9,168 nucleotides of DNA from Spirochaetaceae bacterium (GTDB lineage: Bacteria > Spirochaetota > Spirochaetia > Treponematales > Breznakiellaceae): contig JAITHR010000164.1 of NCBI GenBank assembly GCA_031279895.1, positions 1 to 9,168 of the forward strand. The letters run 5' to 3'. Positions 1-5,639 of the stretch are shown here, piece after piece (positions within the stretch are counted from its first letter, which is position 1; each line of letters starts with the position of its first letter). Both the position numbers and the translations under genes were made by a program. The notes under the pieces are model-generated. The model did not search any database. It was given only the letters and a program-made list of their open reading frames with translations, and was not told where the DNA came from.

Positions 1-336
1 TCGGACAAAAACGACTTCGCGTGGGAACGGATATACGCCAAACGCGCCGAAAAGCCGGGGAACGTATTATTCCGCAGAGAAACTTTCCGGTACGGAGACG
101 CGGAATACGCTGAAACCGTCTCTACATACTGGTTCCGCACCGAAGCCGAAGCGGACAGGTACTACGCGGAGCGCAGGCGGGAAATCGCGTGTGAAAACCA
201 CGACGAATTCGACGAATACTACGACCCGGAGTACGACGAGGAGTACGACTGGGACAGGCACTACCGCAGCCTCCAGATCGACGCGGCCATAAAGCGCGAC
301 AGGGATCACGGACGCGGCCGGCGGTGGGACGACTAG
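1..336 (+). CDS. Unrecognised phage protein, 3' part only (acidic Tyr-rich tail)
   Basis: An open frame runs from the left edge to a TAG at 334-336 and gives 111 residues; the true start lies outside the window. I do not recognise a family. The visible part has aromatic and charged segments (for example WFRTEAEADRYYAERR near residues 44-59). An unusual stretch at about residues 65-86 is built from Asp, Glu and Tyr (DEFDEYYDPEYDEEYDWD). The protein ends in a short basic and polar tail, GRGRRWDD. There is no signal peptide or membrane segment in the visible part. Codon use resembles the downstream phage genes, and a hairpin plus about 65 nt separate it from the next gene. Position ahead of a recombination module suggests an early accessory phage gene, but no function is assigned. 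The reading frame is likely real because it is long, stop-free and ends just before a hairpin. Confidence 0.7.
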   Translation, partial: SDKNDFAWERIYAKRAEKPGNVLFRRETFRYGDAEYAETVSTYWFRTEAEADRYYAERRREIACENHDEFDEYYDPEYDEEYDWDRHYRSLQIDAAIKRDRDHGRGRRWDD

Positions 337-343
337 GCAAAAG

Positions 344-369
344 CCCGCGCCCGCATTACGCGGCGCGGG
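344..369 (+). terminator. GC-rich intergenic hairpin, possible weak terminator or mRNA-end structure
   Basis: An 8-bp perfect inverted repeat (CCCGCGCC at 344-351, GGCGCGGG at 362-369) encloses a 10-nt loop that could pair further inside. It starts 7 nt after the upstream stop codon. There is no run of T after the stem (the sequence continues TATCAATACC), so it does not meet the usual rule for an intrinsic terminator. It could instead be an attenuating or RNA-stabilising stem between two genes of one transcript. Confidence 0.35.
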
Positions 370-403
370 TATCAATACCAAAGACAAAGAAAGGAGAAAT
401 GTC

Positions 404-1471
404 ATGGAAAACGGAAACCCTTACGCCGGCGGACCGCCGGCACCACAGCCGCGGAACGGCGCGGTCGCGGTACAGGCCGCACACGCCGCCGCGGAAGTAC
501 AGGCGCAGATAGCTCTGGCCAAACAGTTCCCGCGAAACGAGGCCAGGAGTATGGACAGGATACTTAACGAATGCTCGCGGGCTACCGTGGCGGAAAAGGG
601 GGTCTACGGTTTCCCGCGGGGCGGAGTAACCGTAACCGGCCCCTCCATCCGCCTTGCCGAGGCGATCGCGCGGTCATGGGGGAATATCGCGTCGGGCTTC
701 ACCGTCGTAGAGCGTACGGAAAACGAAAGCACCGTCATAGCCTACGCATGGGACCTGGAAACCAACGCTATGGAAAGAATAGAGTTCAAAGTGTCCCACA
801 TACGCCATACCAAAAAGGGAGACTACGCTATCACGGACGACAGGGACCTCTATGAGTTAGAGGCGAACCAGGCCGCCCGCCGGCGCCGCGCCTGTATTCT
901 GGCCGTCATACCCGGAGACGTGGTGGACGCGGCGGTGGAACGGTGCCGACGGACGCTGGACGCCTCCGTCGAAGACATCAAAGAGGCCCGCAATAAAATG
1001 GTTGATAGTTTCGGCGCCTTCGGGGTAACGAAAGAGATGATAGAGCGCCGTATCGGACGGCGTATCGACGCTATCCAGCCGGGAGAGATCGTAGCCCTGC
1101 GGGGTATCTTCAATTCGCTGAAAGAGGGGACGGCAACGGCGGGGGACTTCTTTGAAGCCGTCAAAAAGCCGGAGGACGTCATACCCCAGGTCCCCGCGTC
1201 CCTGCCGCCGCCCCAACGGACGCCCGACGCGACAGACGCCGGAAGCGACCGGGAACAGGGCGCGGGCTTCAGCCCTGAAGACGGACGGGACGGGGAAAAC
1301 GCGGAGGAACTCGTCCTTGCGCTTGAGGAATACCTCGCCGCCGGAGACGGACTTCCCGAAGCCTGCAAGACGGAAATCGGCGCCGCCCTTGCCGCCGACG
1401 AACGGGACGTAAACAGACTGTCCGCCCTGCTTGAAAAAGCCAAAGCCGCCTGCGACGGCGGAAGGAGATAA
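404..1471 (+). CDS. Conserved phage protein, candidate recombination/annealing factor
   Basis: The gene encodes 355 residues, with ATG at 404 behind a good AGGAG at 392-396. The conserved core covers roughly residues 35-255. It includes AKQFPRNE (39-46), a glycine-rich GVYGFPRGGVTVTGPSIR (66-83) leading into LAEAIARSWGNI, the segment AWDLETN (115-121), HIRHTKKGDYAI (132-143), and an Arg-rich ANQAARRRRACILAVIPGD (154-172). This pattern is familiar to me from many phages of Gram-negative bacteria, where the protein is usually left as hypothetical and sits beside a PD-(D/E)XK nuclease. That pairing, the size and the basic patch make a RecT/Erf/Sak-like single-strand annealing role plausible, but this is inference. 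Residues 260-355 are a Pro/Ala/Glu-rich, poorly conserved tail. The stop at 1469-1471 lies 3 nt before the next start, so the two genes are surely cotranscribed. Confidence 0.85.
   Translation: MENGNPYAGGPPAPQPRNGAVAVQAAHAAAEVQAQIALAKQFPRNEARSMDRILNECSRATVAEKGVYGFPRGGVTVTGPSIRLAEAIARSWGNIASGFTVVERTENESTVIAYAWDLETNAMERIEFKVSHIRHTKKGDYAITDDRDLYELEANQAARRRRACILAVIPGDVVDAAVERCRRTLDASVEDIKEARNKMVDSFGAFGVTKEMIERRIGRRIDAIQPGEIVALRGIFNSLKEGTATAGDFFEAVKKPEDVIPQVPASLPPPQRTPDATDAGSDREQGAGFSPEDGRDGENAEELVLALEEYLAAGDGLPEACKTEIGAALAADERDVNRLSALLEKAKAACDGGRR
1460..1467 (+). promoter_or_regulatory. Strong ribosome binding site for a GTG start
   Basis: GGAAGGAG ends 7 nt before the GTG at 1475. It lies inside the last codons of the upstream gene. 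It decides the start of the coiled-coil protein, which has no ATG nearby at its N-terminus. Confidence 0.75.
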
Positions 1472-1474
1472 TAC

Positions 1475-2176
1475 GTGAAACAAGACGACGAATTAAACCG
1501 GTCGGACGAACTTGTCCGGTCGGAAACCGAACTGCGCCGGTCAGCCGACGCCATAGAGGTAACGGACGACGCAAGCTACCGCGAAGCGCTTCAATGGATA
1601 GAGCGGGGCAGACGTCTTTTAGACGCCATAAACGCCCACCATGATCCTATCATTAAGGCGGCTTATGACACTCACAAAATCGCACTGGCGGCCAAAAAGA
1701 AATTCGCGGAGCGCATTGAATCCGGTATCGCGGCGCTCAAAAGAAAGACCGTCGCGTACCACGAAGCCGAACGGCGCCGGAGGGACGCGGAGCGCCGGGA
1801 GGCGGAAGAACGCGCCCGCGAAGAGGCGGAGGCGCGGCGCTTACAAGAGGCGGAGGAGCTTGCCGCGCTGGGCATGACCGAAGCCGCAAACGCCGCGCTT
1901 GACGCGCCCCTTGATATACGGCCCTCCGCGCCGCCCCGAAGCGCGGAACCGGAACGCGCGGGCGGCGTGTCCTACCGGGAAAACTGGAAGGCCGGGGTTG
2001 TCGACCTCACGGCGCTGGTCAAAGCGGTCGCGGAGGGAACTATGCCCGTAACCTGCCTCAAACCGGATATGACCGAACTCAACAGGCTGGCAAAGGTATT
2101 CAGAAACACCCGGCAAATTCCGGGCGTACGCCAGTATGCCGAAACCGTACAGTCGGTGCGCCGCGGGTATGATTGA
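1475..2176 (+). CDS. Coiled-coil phage protein of the recombination module
   Basis: The gene encodes 233 residues from a GTG start, with the upstream site GGAAGGAG. Residues 1-30 are charged and contain a loose repeat (NRSDELV, RSETELR, RSADAIE). Residues about 66-138 form a long, highly charged predicted coiled coil (AERRRRDAERREAEERAREEAEARR). After a Pro-rich hinge (about 147-163) comes a compact C-terminal domain, residues 165-230, with WKAGVVDLTALVKAVAEG and a closing IPGVRQYAE. The W-K-x-x-V-x-D-L-x-x-L-V-K-A-V-A-x-G type of C-terminus recurs in phage proteins next to recombination genes, which are normally annotated only as hypothetical. No catalytic motif is visible. It is likely a structural or partner protein for the neighbouring annealing-type protein and nuclease, but its role is not known. 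Its stop overlaps the nuclease start by 8 nt, which suggests translational coupling. Confidence 0.85.
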   Translation: MKQDDELNRSDELVRSETELRRSADAIEVTDDASYREALQWIERGRRLLDAINAHHDPIIKAAYDTHKIALAAKKKFAERIESGIAALKRKTVAYHEAERRRRDAERREAEERAREEAEARRLQEAEELAALGMTEAANAALDAPLDIRPSAPPRSAEPERAGGVSYRENWKAGVVDLTALVKAVAEGTMPVTCLKPDMTELNRLAKVFRNTRQIPGVRQYAETVQSVRRGYD

Positions 2177-2813
2177 GTTCTACCCTCCCCTTCACGAATA
2201 CCGCGAAGGGGACATCGTAATCCCCGGGGTTACGCAAATACTGAAAGACGCGGGGATCGTCAGCGGCTTTTTCTATTCGGAGGAGGCGCGGGAGCGGGGG
2301 AGCGCCGTCCACGAACTCTGCGAGCGGTACGCCAACGGAGGCCGTTTTGACGAAAAAGGGCGGAGGCTTGAAACGCTGGCGTATCTGAACGCCTTTGCCG
2401 CGTGGGTACGGGAAAACGGCGTATACGCGATCTCGACCGAGACGACCGTAGACCATGAGACAGACGGCTTCCGGTATTGCGGACGGTACGACCTTCTGGC
2501 GGAGATAAGAAAAGAGCGGGTACTGGCGGACATCAAGAGCGGGTCCCCCGCGAAGTGGCACGTTACCCAGATAGCGGCCTACGCGCTGGCGGTCAACCCC
2601 GCAAAGACATTGCTTTTGTACCTCAAAGCGGACGGCTCGTACAAGGAGCGGTATATCCCAAGCGGGGAACTGTTAGAGGGTATCGGGTCATTTAGGCGGG
2701 CGGTCCGGCGGGCGCGGTCGACGAACAGCGAGCAACAGGAAAAAGCGGCGCGGGAAGCCGCCGCCCGGACGAAAGCGGACGGCGAAACAGCCGTTACAGC
2801 GCGGCCTGTTTAA
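2169..2813 (+). CDS. PD-(D/E)XK superfamily nuclease (RecB/Cas4-like)
   Basis: From the ATG at 2169 this is 214 residues. That start overlaps the upstream stop by 8 nt; an in-frame ATG at 2136 would add 11 residues but has no better ribosome site and a larger overlap. The nuclease signature is clear: GSAVHEL with His48, Glu91, GRYD with Asp108, then ADIKSG with Asp121-x-Lys123 as the (D/E)xK pair, and QIAAY with Gln134 and Tyr138. These match the metal-binding and motif-QxxxY residues of RecB/Cas4/lambda-exonuclease-like enzymes. No four-cysteine iron-sulphur cluster is visible, unlike in Cas4. Residues after about 185 form a charged Ala/Arg/Glu tail without motifs. The likely role is a DNA exonuclease that resects ends for recombination together with the upstream annealing candidate. 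Family is confident; the exact polarity and substrate are not. Confidence 0.88.
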   Translation: MIEFYPPLHEYREGDIVIPGVTQILKDAGIVSGFFYSEEARERGSAVHELCERYANGGRFDEKGRRLETLAYLNAFAAWVRENGVYAISTETTVDHETDGFRYCGRYDLLAEIRKERVLADIKSGSPAKWHVTQIAAYALAVNPAKTLLLYLKADGSYKERYIPSGELLEGIGSFRRAVRRARSTNSEQQEKAAREAAARTKADGETAVTARPV

Positions 2814-2831
2814 TAAAGAGGAAAAGAAATA

Positions 2832-2879
2832 ATGAAAAACTTAACCGTAACGGAGGGTAAAACAGATGGCGTATTATAG
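2832..2879 (+). CDS. Possible 15-residue leader peptide overlapping the initiator start
   Basis: A short frame, ATG at 2832 to TAG at 2877-2879, encodes MKNLTVTEGKTDGVL. A purine-rich AGAGGA lies about 10 nt upstream. The frame runs across the Shine-Dalgarno and start codon of the replication initiator (2866) and ends 11 nt inside it. It could couple or restrict initiator translation, or be chance. No homology can be claimed at this length. Confidence 0.2.
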   Translation: MKNLTVTEGKTDGVL

Positions 2880-3993
2880 AAAAATCGAGCCGCGAATATG
2901 GTCGGACAGAAAATTCAGGAGCCTGTCGGAGAAAGGGAAATACTTATTTTTTTCTCTGATCACGGCGCCGCAAACCGGCCCCATACCGGGACTGTTCGAG
3001 GCCGGAAAAGCCGCCCTCGCGGAGATACTTGGCTGGAGGGTTAGACAATTTGACAAGGCGTTTAAGGAACTGGAGGAACTGGGCATGGCCAAAGCCGACT
3101 TCACGGCGCGTCTTGTGTGGCTCCCCAACGCGCTGAAACACAATAATCCGGAGTCCCCCAATGTCGTAAGGTCATGGGGAAGCCGGTATGAGCAGCTTCC
3201 CGAATGCGGCCTTTTGGATGAGGCCGTTGAAGCCATCAAAGCCTATATCTACGGCATGGGGGAAGGATACAAAGCCGCTTTTGACGAGGCTTTTGGTGAA
3301 CAGGAACCGCCGCCGGAAACCGCGACCGGGACCGACACTTCGGAGTCTGCCGCGCCGGAACCTGTTTCCGACAAGCCTTCCGACAAGCCTTCCGACAAGC
3401 CTTCCGACAAGCCTTCCGACAAGCCTTCCGACAAGCCTTCCGGTAAGCCTTCCGACAAGCCTTCGGCAAAGGCTATGCCTAATCAGGAACAGGAACAGGA
3501 ACAGGAACAGGAACAGGAACAGGAGAAAGAAAAAGAGGCGCTTTCTTCTTTTTCTTTCTCTGACGGGGCGGTATCTCTAAACGGAGCCGAAATCACAACA
3601 CGTTTCAAAAAACTAAGCGCCGAATGGAACGGGCTGAACATCAAACCCCCTTTCAGCAAAACGCTGGTTAATCTCAACAGGGACGAACAGGAAGCGCTGA
3701 CCAAAGCCCTCGCGACCTACGATGACAGGACTATCTCAGGCGCTATGCTTAATTACTCGATAATACTCGGCTCTCCGGACGGGTACGACCCCGGCGGACG
3801 CAGGGGATACGGCTTCATTAGCTTTTTGAGTAAAGGGGTAGAATGGTATCAAGACAACGCTAATCCGCTCACCGAATACAAAAAGCGGAAAGACGCTTAC
3901 CCCGGCGGTGCGGACGGCAAACGGCGGCAGCAGCCGGAGTGGGATGAGGAGTATAACAGAATGATGCGGGAATGGATGGGAGCGACGGCATGA
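2866..3993 (+). CDS. Phage replication initiator-like protein with repetitive linker
   Basis: The gene encodes 375 residues, with ATG at 2866 behind GGAGGG at 2852-2857. Residues 1-120 (MAYYRKIEPRIWSDRKFRSL..., LFFSLITAPQTG, IPGLFEAG, W-x-x-x-x-x-KAFKELEELGM) look like the winged-helix N-terminal domain of phage replisome organisers. Residues 168-199 are eight S-D/G-K-P repeats, 207-220 are seven Gln-Glu pairs, then KEKE. Residues about 240-345 form a second folded domain containing FKKLSAEWN and RRGYGFISFLSKGVEWY, reminiscent of the C-terminal part of such initiators. The protein should bind the origin through its N-terminus and contact the helicase loader or helicase through its C-terminus, as lambda O does with P. 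Supporting this, the next gene is a DnaC-like loader whose ATG overlaps this stop (ATGA). Assignment rests on architecture and context, so the precise family is uncertain. The linker is oddly repetitive at DNA level too. Confidence 0.8.
   Translation: MAYYRKIEPRIWSDRKFRSLSEKGKYLFFSLITAPQTGPIPGLFEAGKAALAEILGWRVRQFDKAFKELEELGMAKADFTARLVWLPNALKHNNPESPNVVRSWGSRYEQLPECGLLDEAVEAIKAYIYGMGEGYKAAFDEAFGEQEPPPETATGTDTSESAAPEPVSDKPSDKPSDKPSDKPSDKPSDKPSGKPSDKPSAKAMPNQEQEQEQEQEQEQEKEKEALSSFSFSDGAVSLNGAEITTRFKKLSAEWNGLNIKPPFSKTLVNLNRDEQEALTKALATYDDRTISGAMLNYSIILGSPDGYDPGGRRGYGFISFLSKGVEWYQDNANPLTEYKKRKDAYPGGADGKRRQQPEWDEEYNRMMREWMGATA
3367..3462 (+). repeat. Eight tandem 12-bp direct repeats inside the initiator gene
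   Basis: The unit TCCGACAAGCCT is repeated eight times head to tail, in frame, encoding Ser-Asp-Lys-Pro. Seven units are identical; the seventh (3439-3450) reads TCCGGTAAGCCT, giving Ser-Gly-Lys-Pro. A partly matching TCGGCAAAG follows. The near-perfect identity at wobble positions shows recent expansion or selection at DNA level, not just on the protein. It may be an iteron array, a slippage-prone linker, or both. Confidence 0.95.
3484..3525 (+). repeat. Seven tandem 6-bp repeats (Gln-Glu linker)
   Basis: CAGGAA is repeated six times, followed by one CAGGAG, encoding seven Gln-Glu pairs. It begins 21 nt after the end of the 12-bp array and runs into a homopurine segment. One strand is strongly purine-rich. 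Such hexamer arrays change length readily by slippage without breaking the frame. Confidence 0.95.
3523..3560 (+). repeat. 13-bp perfect inverted repeat, homopurine/homopyrimidine
   Basis: GAGAAAGAAAAAG at 3523-3535 is exactly complementary to CTTTTTCTTTCTC at 3548-3560, with a 12-nt loop. The left arm belongs to a 17-nt pure purine run (3522-3538) and the right arm to a 21-nt pure pyrimidine run (3541-3561). It is much more AT-rich than its surroundings. It encodes the KEKE and SFSFS segments of the initiator. It could extrude as a cruciform, form an mRNA hairpin, or serve as an easily melted element. Confidence 0.9.
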
Positions 3994-4850
3994 ACGGGGA
4001 AGGAAACAACACGGCCGAATACACCGCCTTAGACCTTATAGCCGGCATGAAAAACGGCGGCTTCCGCCTCGCCGAAGAAGAAACGTTCACCTGCCCGTAC
4101 CACGGTGAATACAAAGCCAAAGCGGTGCTGTTTAGGGGAGACCGCCATGACCCGACGTGCCCCTTTTGCAGGGAGGAACGGGAAAAAGAGGAAACGGCGC
4201 GGATCAGCCGCGGGTTCCGGTTCGGGAAAACAAGGCTCGGCGCGGAATACCGGGACGCCTCGTTTGAAAACTTCAACGCCTACACGCCGGAACTCGCGGC
4301 TCATCTCGAGACCGCCCGATACTTCGTCAAAAAGCCGACGGTCAATCTCATTATGACGAGCGACGGGAACGGCACGGGCAAAAACCATCTTGCGGCGGCT
4401 ATTCTGAAACGGCTTGGCGGAGTCATTTACACGGTAAACGAACTAAACGCGTTACTCCGCAGAAGTTACGGGAAGGAAGCGGACGGGTCGGAGTACGAAA
4501 TACTCGAGGAATTAAGCGCGGCCAGCCTGCTCGCGCTCGACGAGATTGGTAAGAGCAAGGGTTCCGAGTGGGAAAAGAACTGGCTGTCCGTTTTGATAAA
4601 TAACCGGTATAGCAACCGTCTGCCGACCATATTTATGACGAACGGCCATTTTGAATGGGAATGCCCCCGATACGGCTGCCCGGAGTGCCTGTCCCGTTTC
4701 CTGGGCAAAGACAGTCTAAGCAGAATACTGCAAAGAAGCGCGATCATGAAGTTTACCTGCGGGGACTACCGGATGCGCTTGGGCGCGGAGTTCCGCAAAG
4801 TGTGGCCGGCGGAGGCCGGAGGCCGCGCCGCCCGCCCCTTCAACGGGTAG
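3990..4850 (+). CDS. DnaC-like helicase loader (AAA+ ATPase)
   Basis: From the ATG at 3990 this is 286 residues. That start forms an ATGA overlap with the initiator stop and has GGGAG at 3978-3982; an in-frame ATG at 3972 would add six residues. An N-terminal metal-binding motif is seen: CPYHGEY with Cys35 and His38, then CPFC with Cys57 and Cys60. The AAA+ core has SFENFNAY, Walker A SDGNGTGKNHLAAAIL (Lys131, Asn132), Walker B LLALDEIG (Asp184, Glu185), and FMTN (sensor I region). GTGKNHLAAAI, with Asn after the Lys, is as I remember it from E. coli DnaC, so the Asn is a lineage trait, not a defect; Asp125 replaces the usual first Gly. A Cys-rich insert (Cys225, Cys230, Cys233) sits before the SRFLGKDSLSRIL segment where DnaC has LGERVMDRM. 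It should load host DnaB-type helicase onto the origin with the initiator. Confidence 0.92.
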   Translation: MNGEGNNTAEYTALDLIAGMKNGGFRLAEEETFTCPYHGEYKAKAVLFRGDRHDPTCPFCREEREKEETARISRGFRFGKTRLGAEYRDASFENFNAYTPELAAHLETARYFVKKPTVNLIMTSDGNGTGKNHLAAAILKRLGGVIYTVNELNALLRRSYGKEADGSEYEILEELSAASLLALDEIGKSKGSEWEKNWLSVLINNRYSNRLPTIFMTNGHFEWECPRYGCPECLSRFLGKDSLSRILQRSAIMKFTCGDYRMRLGAEFRKVWPAEAGGRAARPFNG

Positions 4851-4855
4851 ACAGA

Positions 4856-5227
4856 GTGATAGTCAGGCCTAATGACTACAATCCGAATAGGGTATCCGGA
4901 GAGAACCTCAATCTGCCGGTTCGCTCTGTCTTTTCAAACGGACGGACTCTTCCTATTTTGTGCCGTCCGGACTACACTATTATCGACGGGTTCCGCCGCC
5001 CGACGGTTGCCGGCGACGGGCCGCTCGATACCATGCTCAAAGGCAAAGTGCCGGCGGTGACGGTGCGGCACGTTCGGCAGGCCGTTCAAAAGAAATACTT
5101 CTTAGAAAAATGTAGGAAACGGCTATTTAAACGGCTATTAAACGGTTACGGGGAAGACGGCAATGGCGCGGGAAAGCATAAAAGACGAAGGGAAATCGAC
5201 GCGGTTCTCAAAAGAAAACCAGCCTGA
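4856..5227 (+). CDS. Small ParB-N-like (ParB/Srx superfamily) protein
   Basis: I take the GTG at 4856, 5 nt after the loader stop, giving 123 residues. The frame stays open further upstream inside the loader gene, but the translation there is low-complexity shadow. The ribosome site is weak. The ParB-N pattern starts at once: P-x-DYNPNRVSGENL (residues 5-18), VRSVFSNGRTLPILCRPDYTIIDGFRRP (22-49), then KGKVPAVTV. NG-x-x-x-P-I-x-x-R-P-x-x-T-I-I-D-G-x-x-R matches the nucleotide-binding region. The GERR motif of chromosomal ParB reads GFRR here. No helix-turn-helix domain follows; residues 80-123 are basic (KKYFLEKCRKRLFKRLL, KHKRRR) and may bind nucleic acid. The last 65 nt overlap the next gene. 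ParB-like proteins of this size occur near phage terminase genes; whether it acts in partition, packaging or DNA modification is unknown. Confidence 0.72.
   Translation: MIVRPNDYNPNRVSGENLNLPVRSVFSNGRTLPILCRPDYTIIDGFRRPTVAGDGPLDTMLKGKVPAVTVRHVRQAVQKKYFLEKCRKRLFKRLLNGYGEDGNGAGKHKRRREIDAVLKRKPA
5150..5156 (+). promoter_or_regulatory. Ribosome binding site that fixes the small terminase start
   Basis: GGGGAAG ends 6 nt before the ATG at 5163. It lies inside the ParB-like gene and supports a true 65-nt overlap of two coding frames over a later start for the small terminase subunit. Confidence 0.6.
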
Positions 5228-5639
5228 AAACAGGGGGCGCAAGCCCTCGCTTCTCAAGAAGTGGATCAAAGAATATGATATTCCGATAAGCGACGTGCGG
5301 GCGGTTATGACTAATTTAATGTTTGCCTATACCCTTAAAGAGATTAAAGAAATCGCGGACAGGGAGGAGGGTATGCCGGTAGGCATATCGGTCATGGCCA
5401 AAGGGCTTGCGGCGGATATTGAGAGCGGCAATCCTAAAAACCTTGAGAAGATGCTTGACCGGAGTTTCGGGAAAACCGCGCCGGAGAAGACCGTTGAGGC
5501 GCGCGGTATGTCGGAGGAGGCCGGGTCCCGCATGGCGGTCTTGCTGCGCGAAGAGACGGCGGCGGCTGACGGAGGCAACGTGCCGGAGCCGCCCCGTATC
5601 ATACCGCGCAACACGCTGAAAGACGACGATGACAGATGA
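5163..5639 (+). CDS. Probable terminase small subunit (DUF5681-type N-terminus)
   Basis: The gene encodes 158 residues. The N-terminus carries TRFSKENQPENRGRKPS (residues 13-29), the F-x-x-x-x-Q-x-x-N-x-GRKP pattern of DUF5681-like phage proteins commonly found just upstream of the large terminase. The middle is predicted helical (VRAVMTNLMFAYTLKEIKEIADREEG, VMAKGLAADIESGNPKNLEKMLDRSFGK) and could form the oligomerisation region. The C-terminal 45 residues are charged and proline-containing without motifs. As a small terminase it would recognise phage DNA at the packaging start and regulate the large subunit. Evidence is mostly the N-terminal motif, the size (usual small subunits are about 130-200 residues) and its position: its stop overlaps the large subunit start by 11 nt. 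The first 65 nt also encode the end of the ParB-like protein in another frame. Confidence 0.78.
   Translation: MARESIKDEGKSTRFSKENQPENRGRKPSLLKKWIKEYDIPISDVRAVMTNLMFAYTLKEIKEIADREEGMPVGISVMAKGLAADIESGNPKNLEKMLDRSFGKTAPEKTVEARGMSEEAGSRMAVLLREETAAADGGNVPEPPRIIPRNTLKDDDDR

Larger units (their letters stand above)
3367..3560. other. Candidate replication origin embedded in the initiator gene
   Basis: Three elements lie in order: a 12-bp direct-repeat array, a purine-rich hexamer array, and an AT-rich inverted repeat. All fall in the linker region between the two folded domains of the initiator. Phage lambda has the same order in gene O: iterons, then a purine-rich AT-rich region, then a palindrome, with the helicase loader gene immediately downstream. 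The analogy is inference. Repetitive linkers of Gln-Glu and Lys-Glu type also occur in phage initiators with no shown origin role. Confidence 0.35.

Noticed and set aside
1498..1545. Three CCGGTC-containing imperfect repeats at the start of the coiled-coil gene.
   Set aside because: Spacing is irregular (18 and 21 nt) and they encode a loose Arg-Ser heptad-like pattern; coding constraint explains them well enough.
850..1554. Minus-strand open frame of 234 residues, rich in Ser and Arg.
   Set aside because: It has low-complexity composition typical of an antisense shadow and overlaps two well-supported plus-strand genes along its whole length.
3367..3462. Possible CRISPR array.
   Set aside because: Repeats are 12 bp, directly adjacent with no spacers, and lie in frame within a coding gene.
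3236..3469. Minus-strand frames encoding Cys-Arg-Lys or Ser-Glu-Gly-Leu repeats.
   Set aside because: They are simply the reverse reading of the 12-bp array in the initiator gene.
4371..4385. Walker A of the helicase loader reads GKN in place of GKT/GKS, suggesting an inactive ATPase.
   Set aside because: E. coli DnaC, as I recall it, has the same GTGKNHLAAAI segment and is an active ATPase, so the Asn is a family trait. Walker B Asp-Glu is intact.
4655..4855. Longer N-terminus for the ParB-like protein, starting at ATG 4655.
   Set aside because: It would lie almost wholly inside the helicase loader gene, its translation is Pro/Arg/Gly-rich shadow sequence, and the ParB-like pattern begins right after the GTG at 4856.
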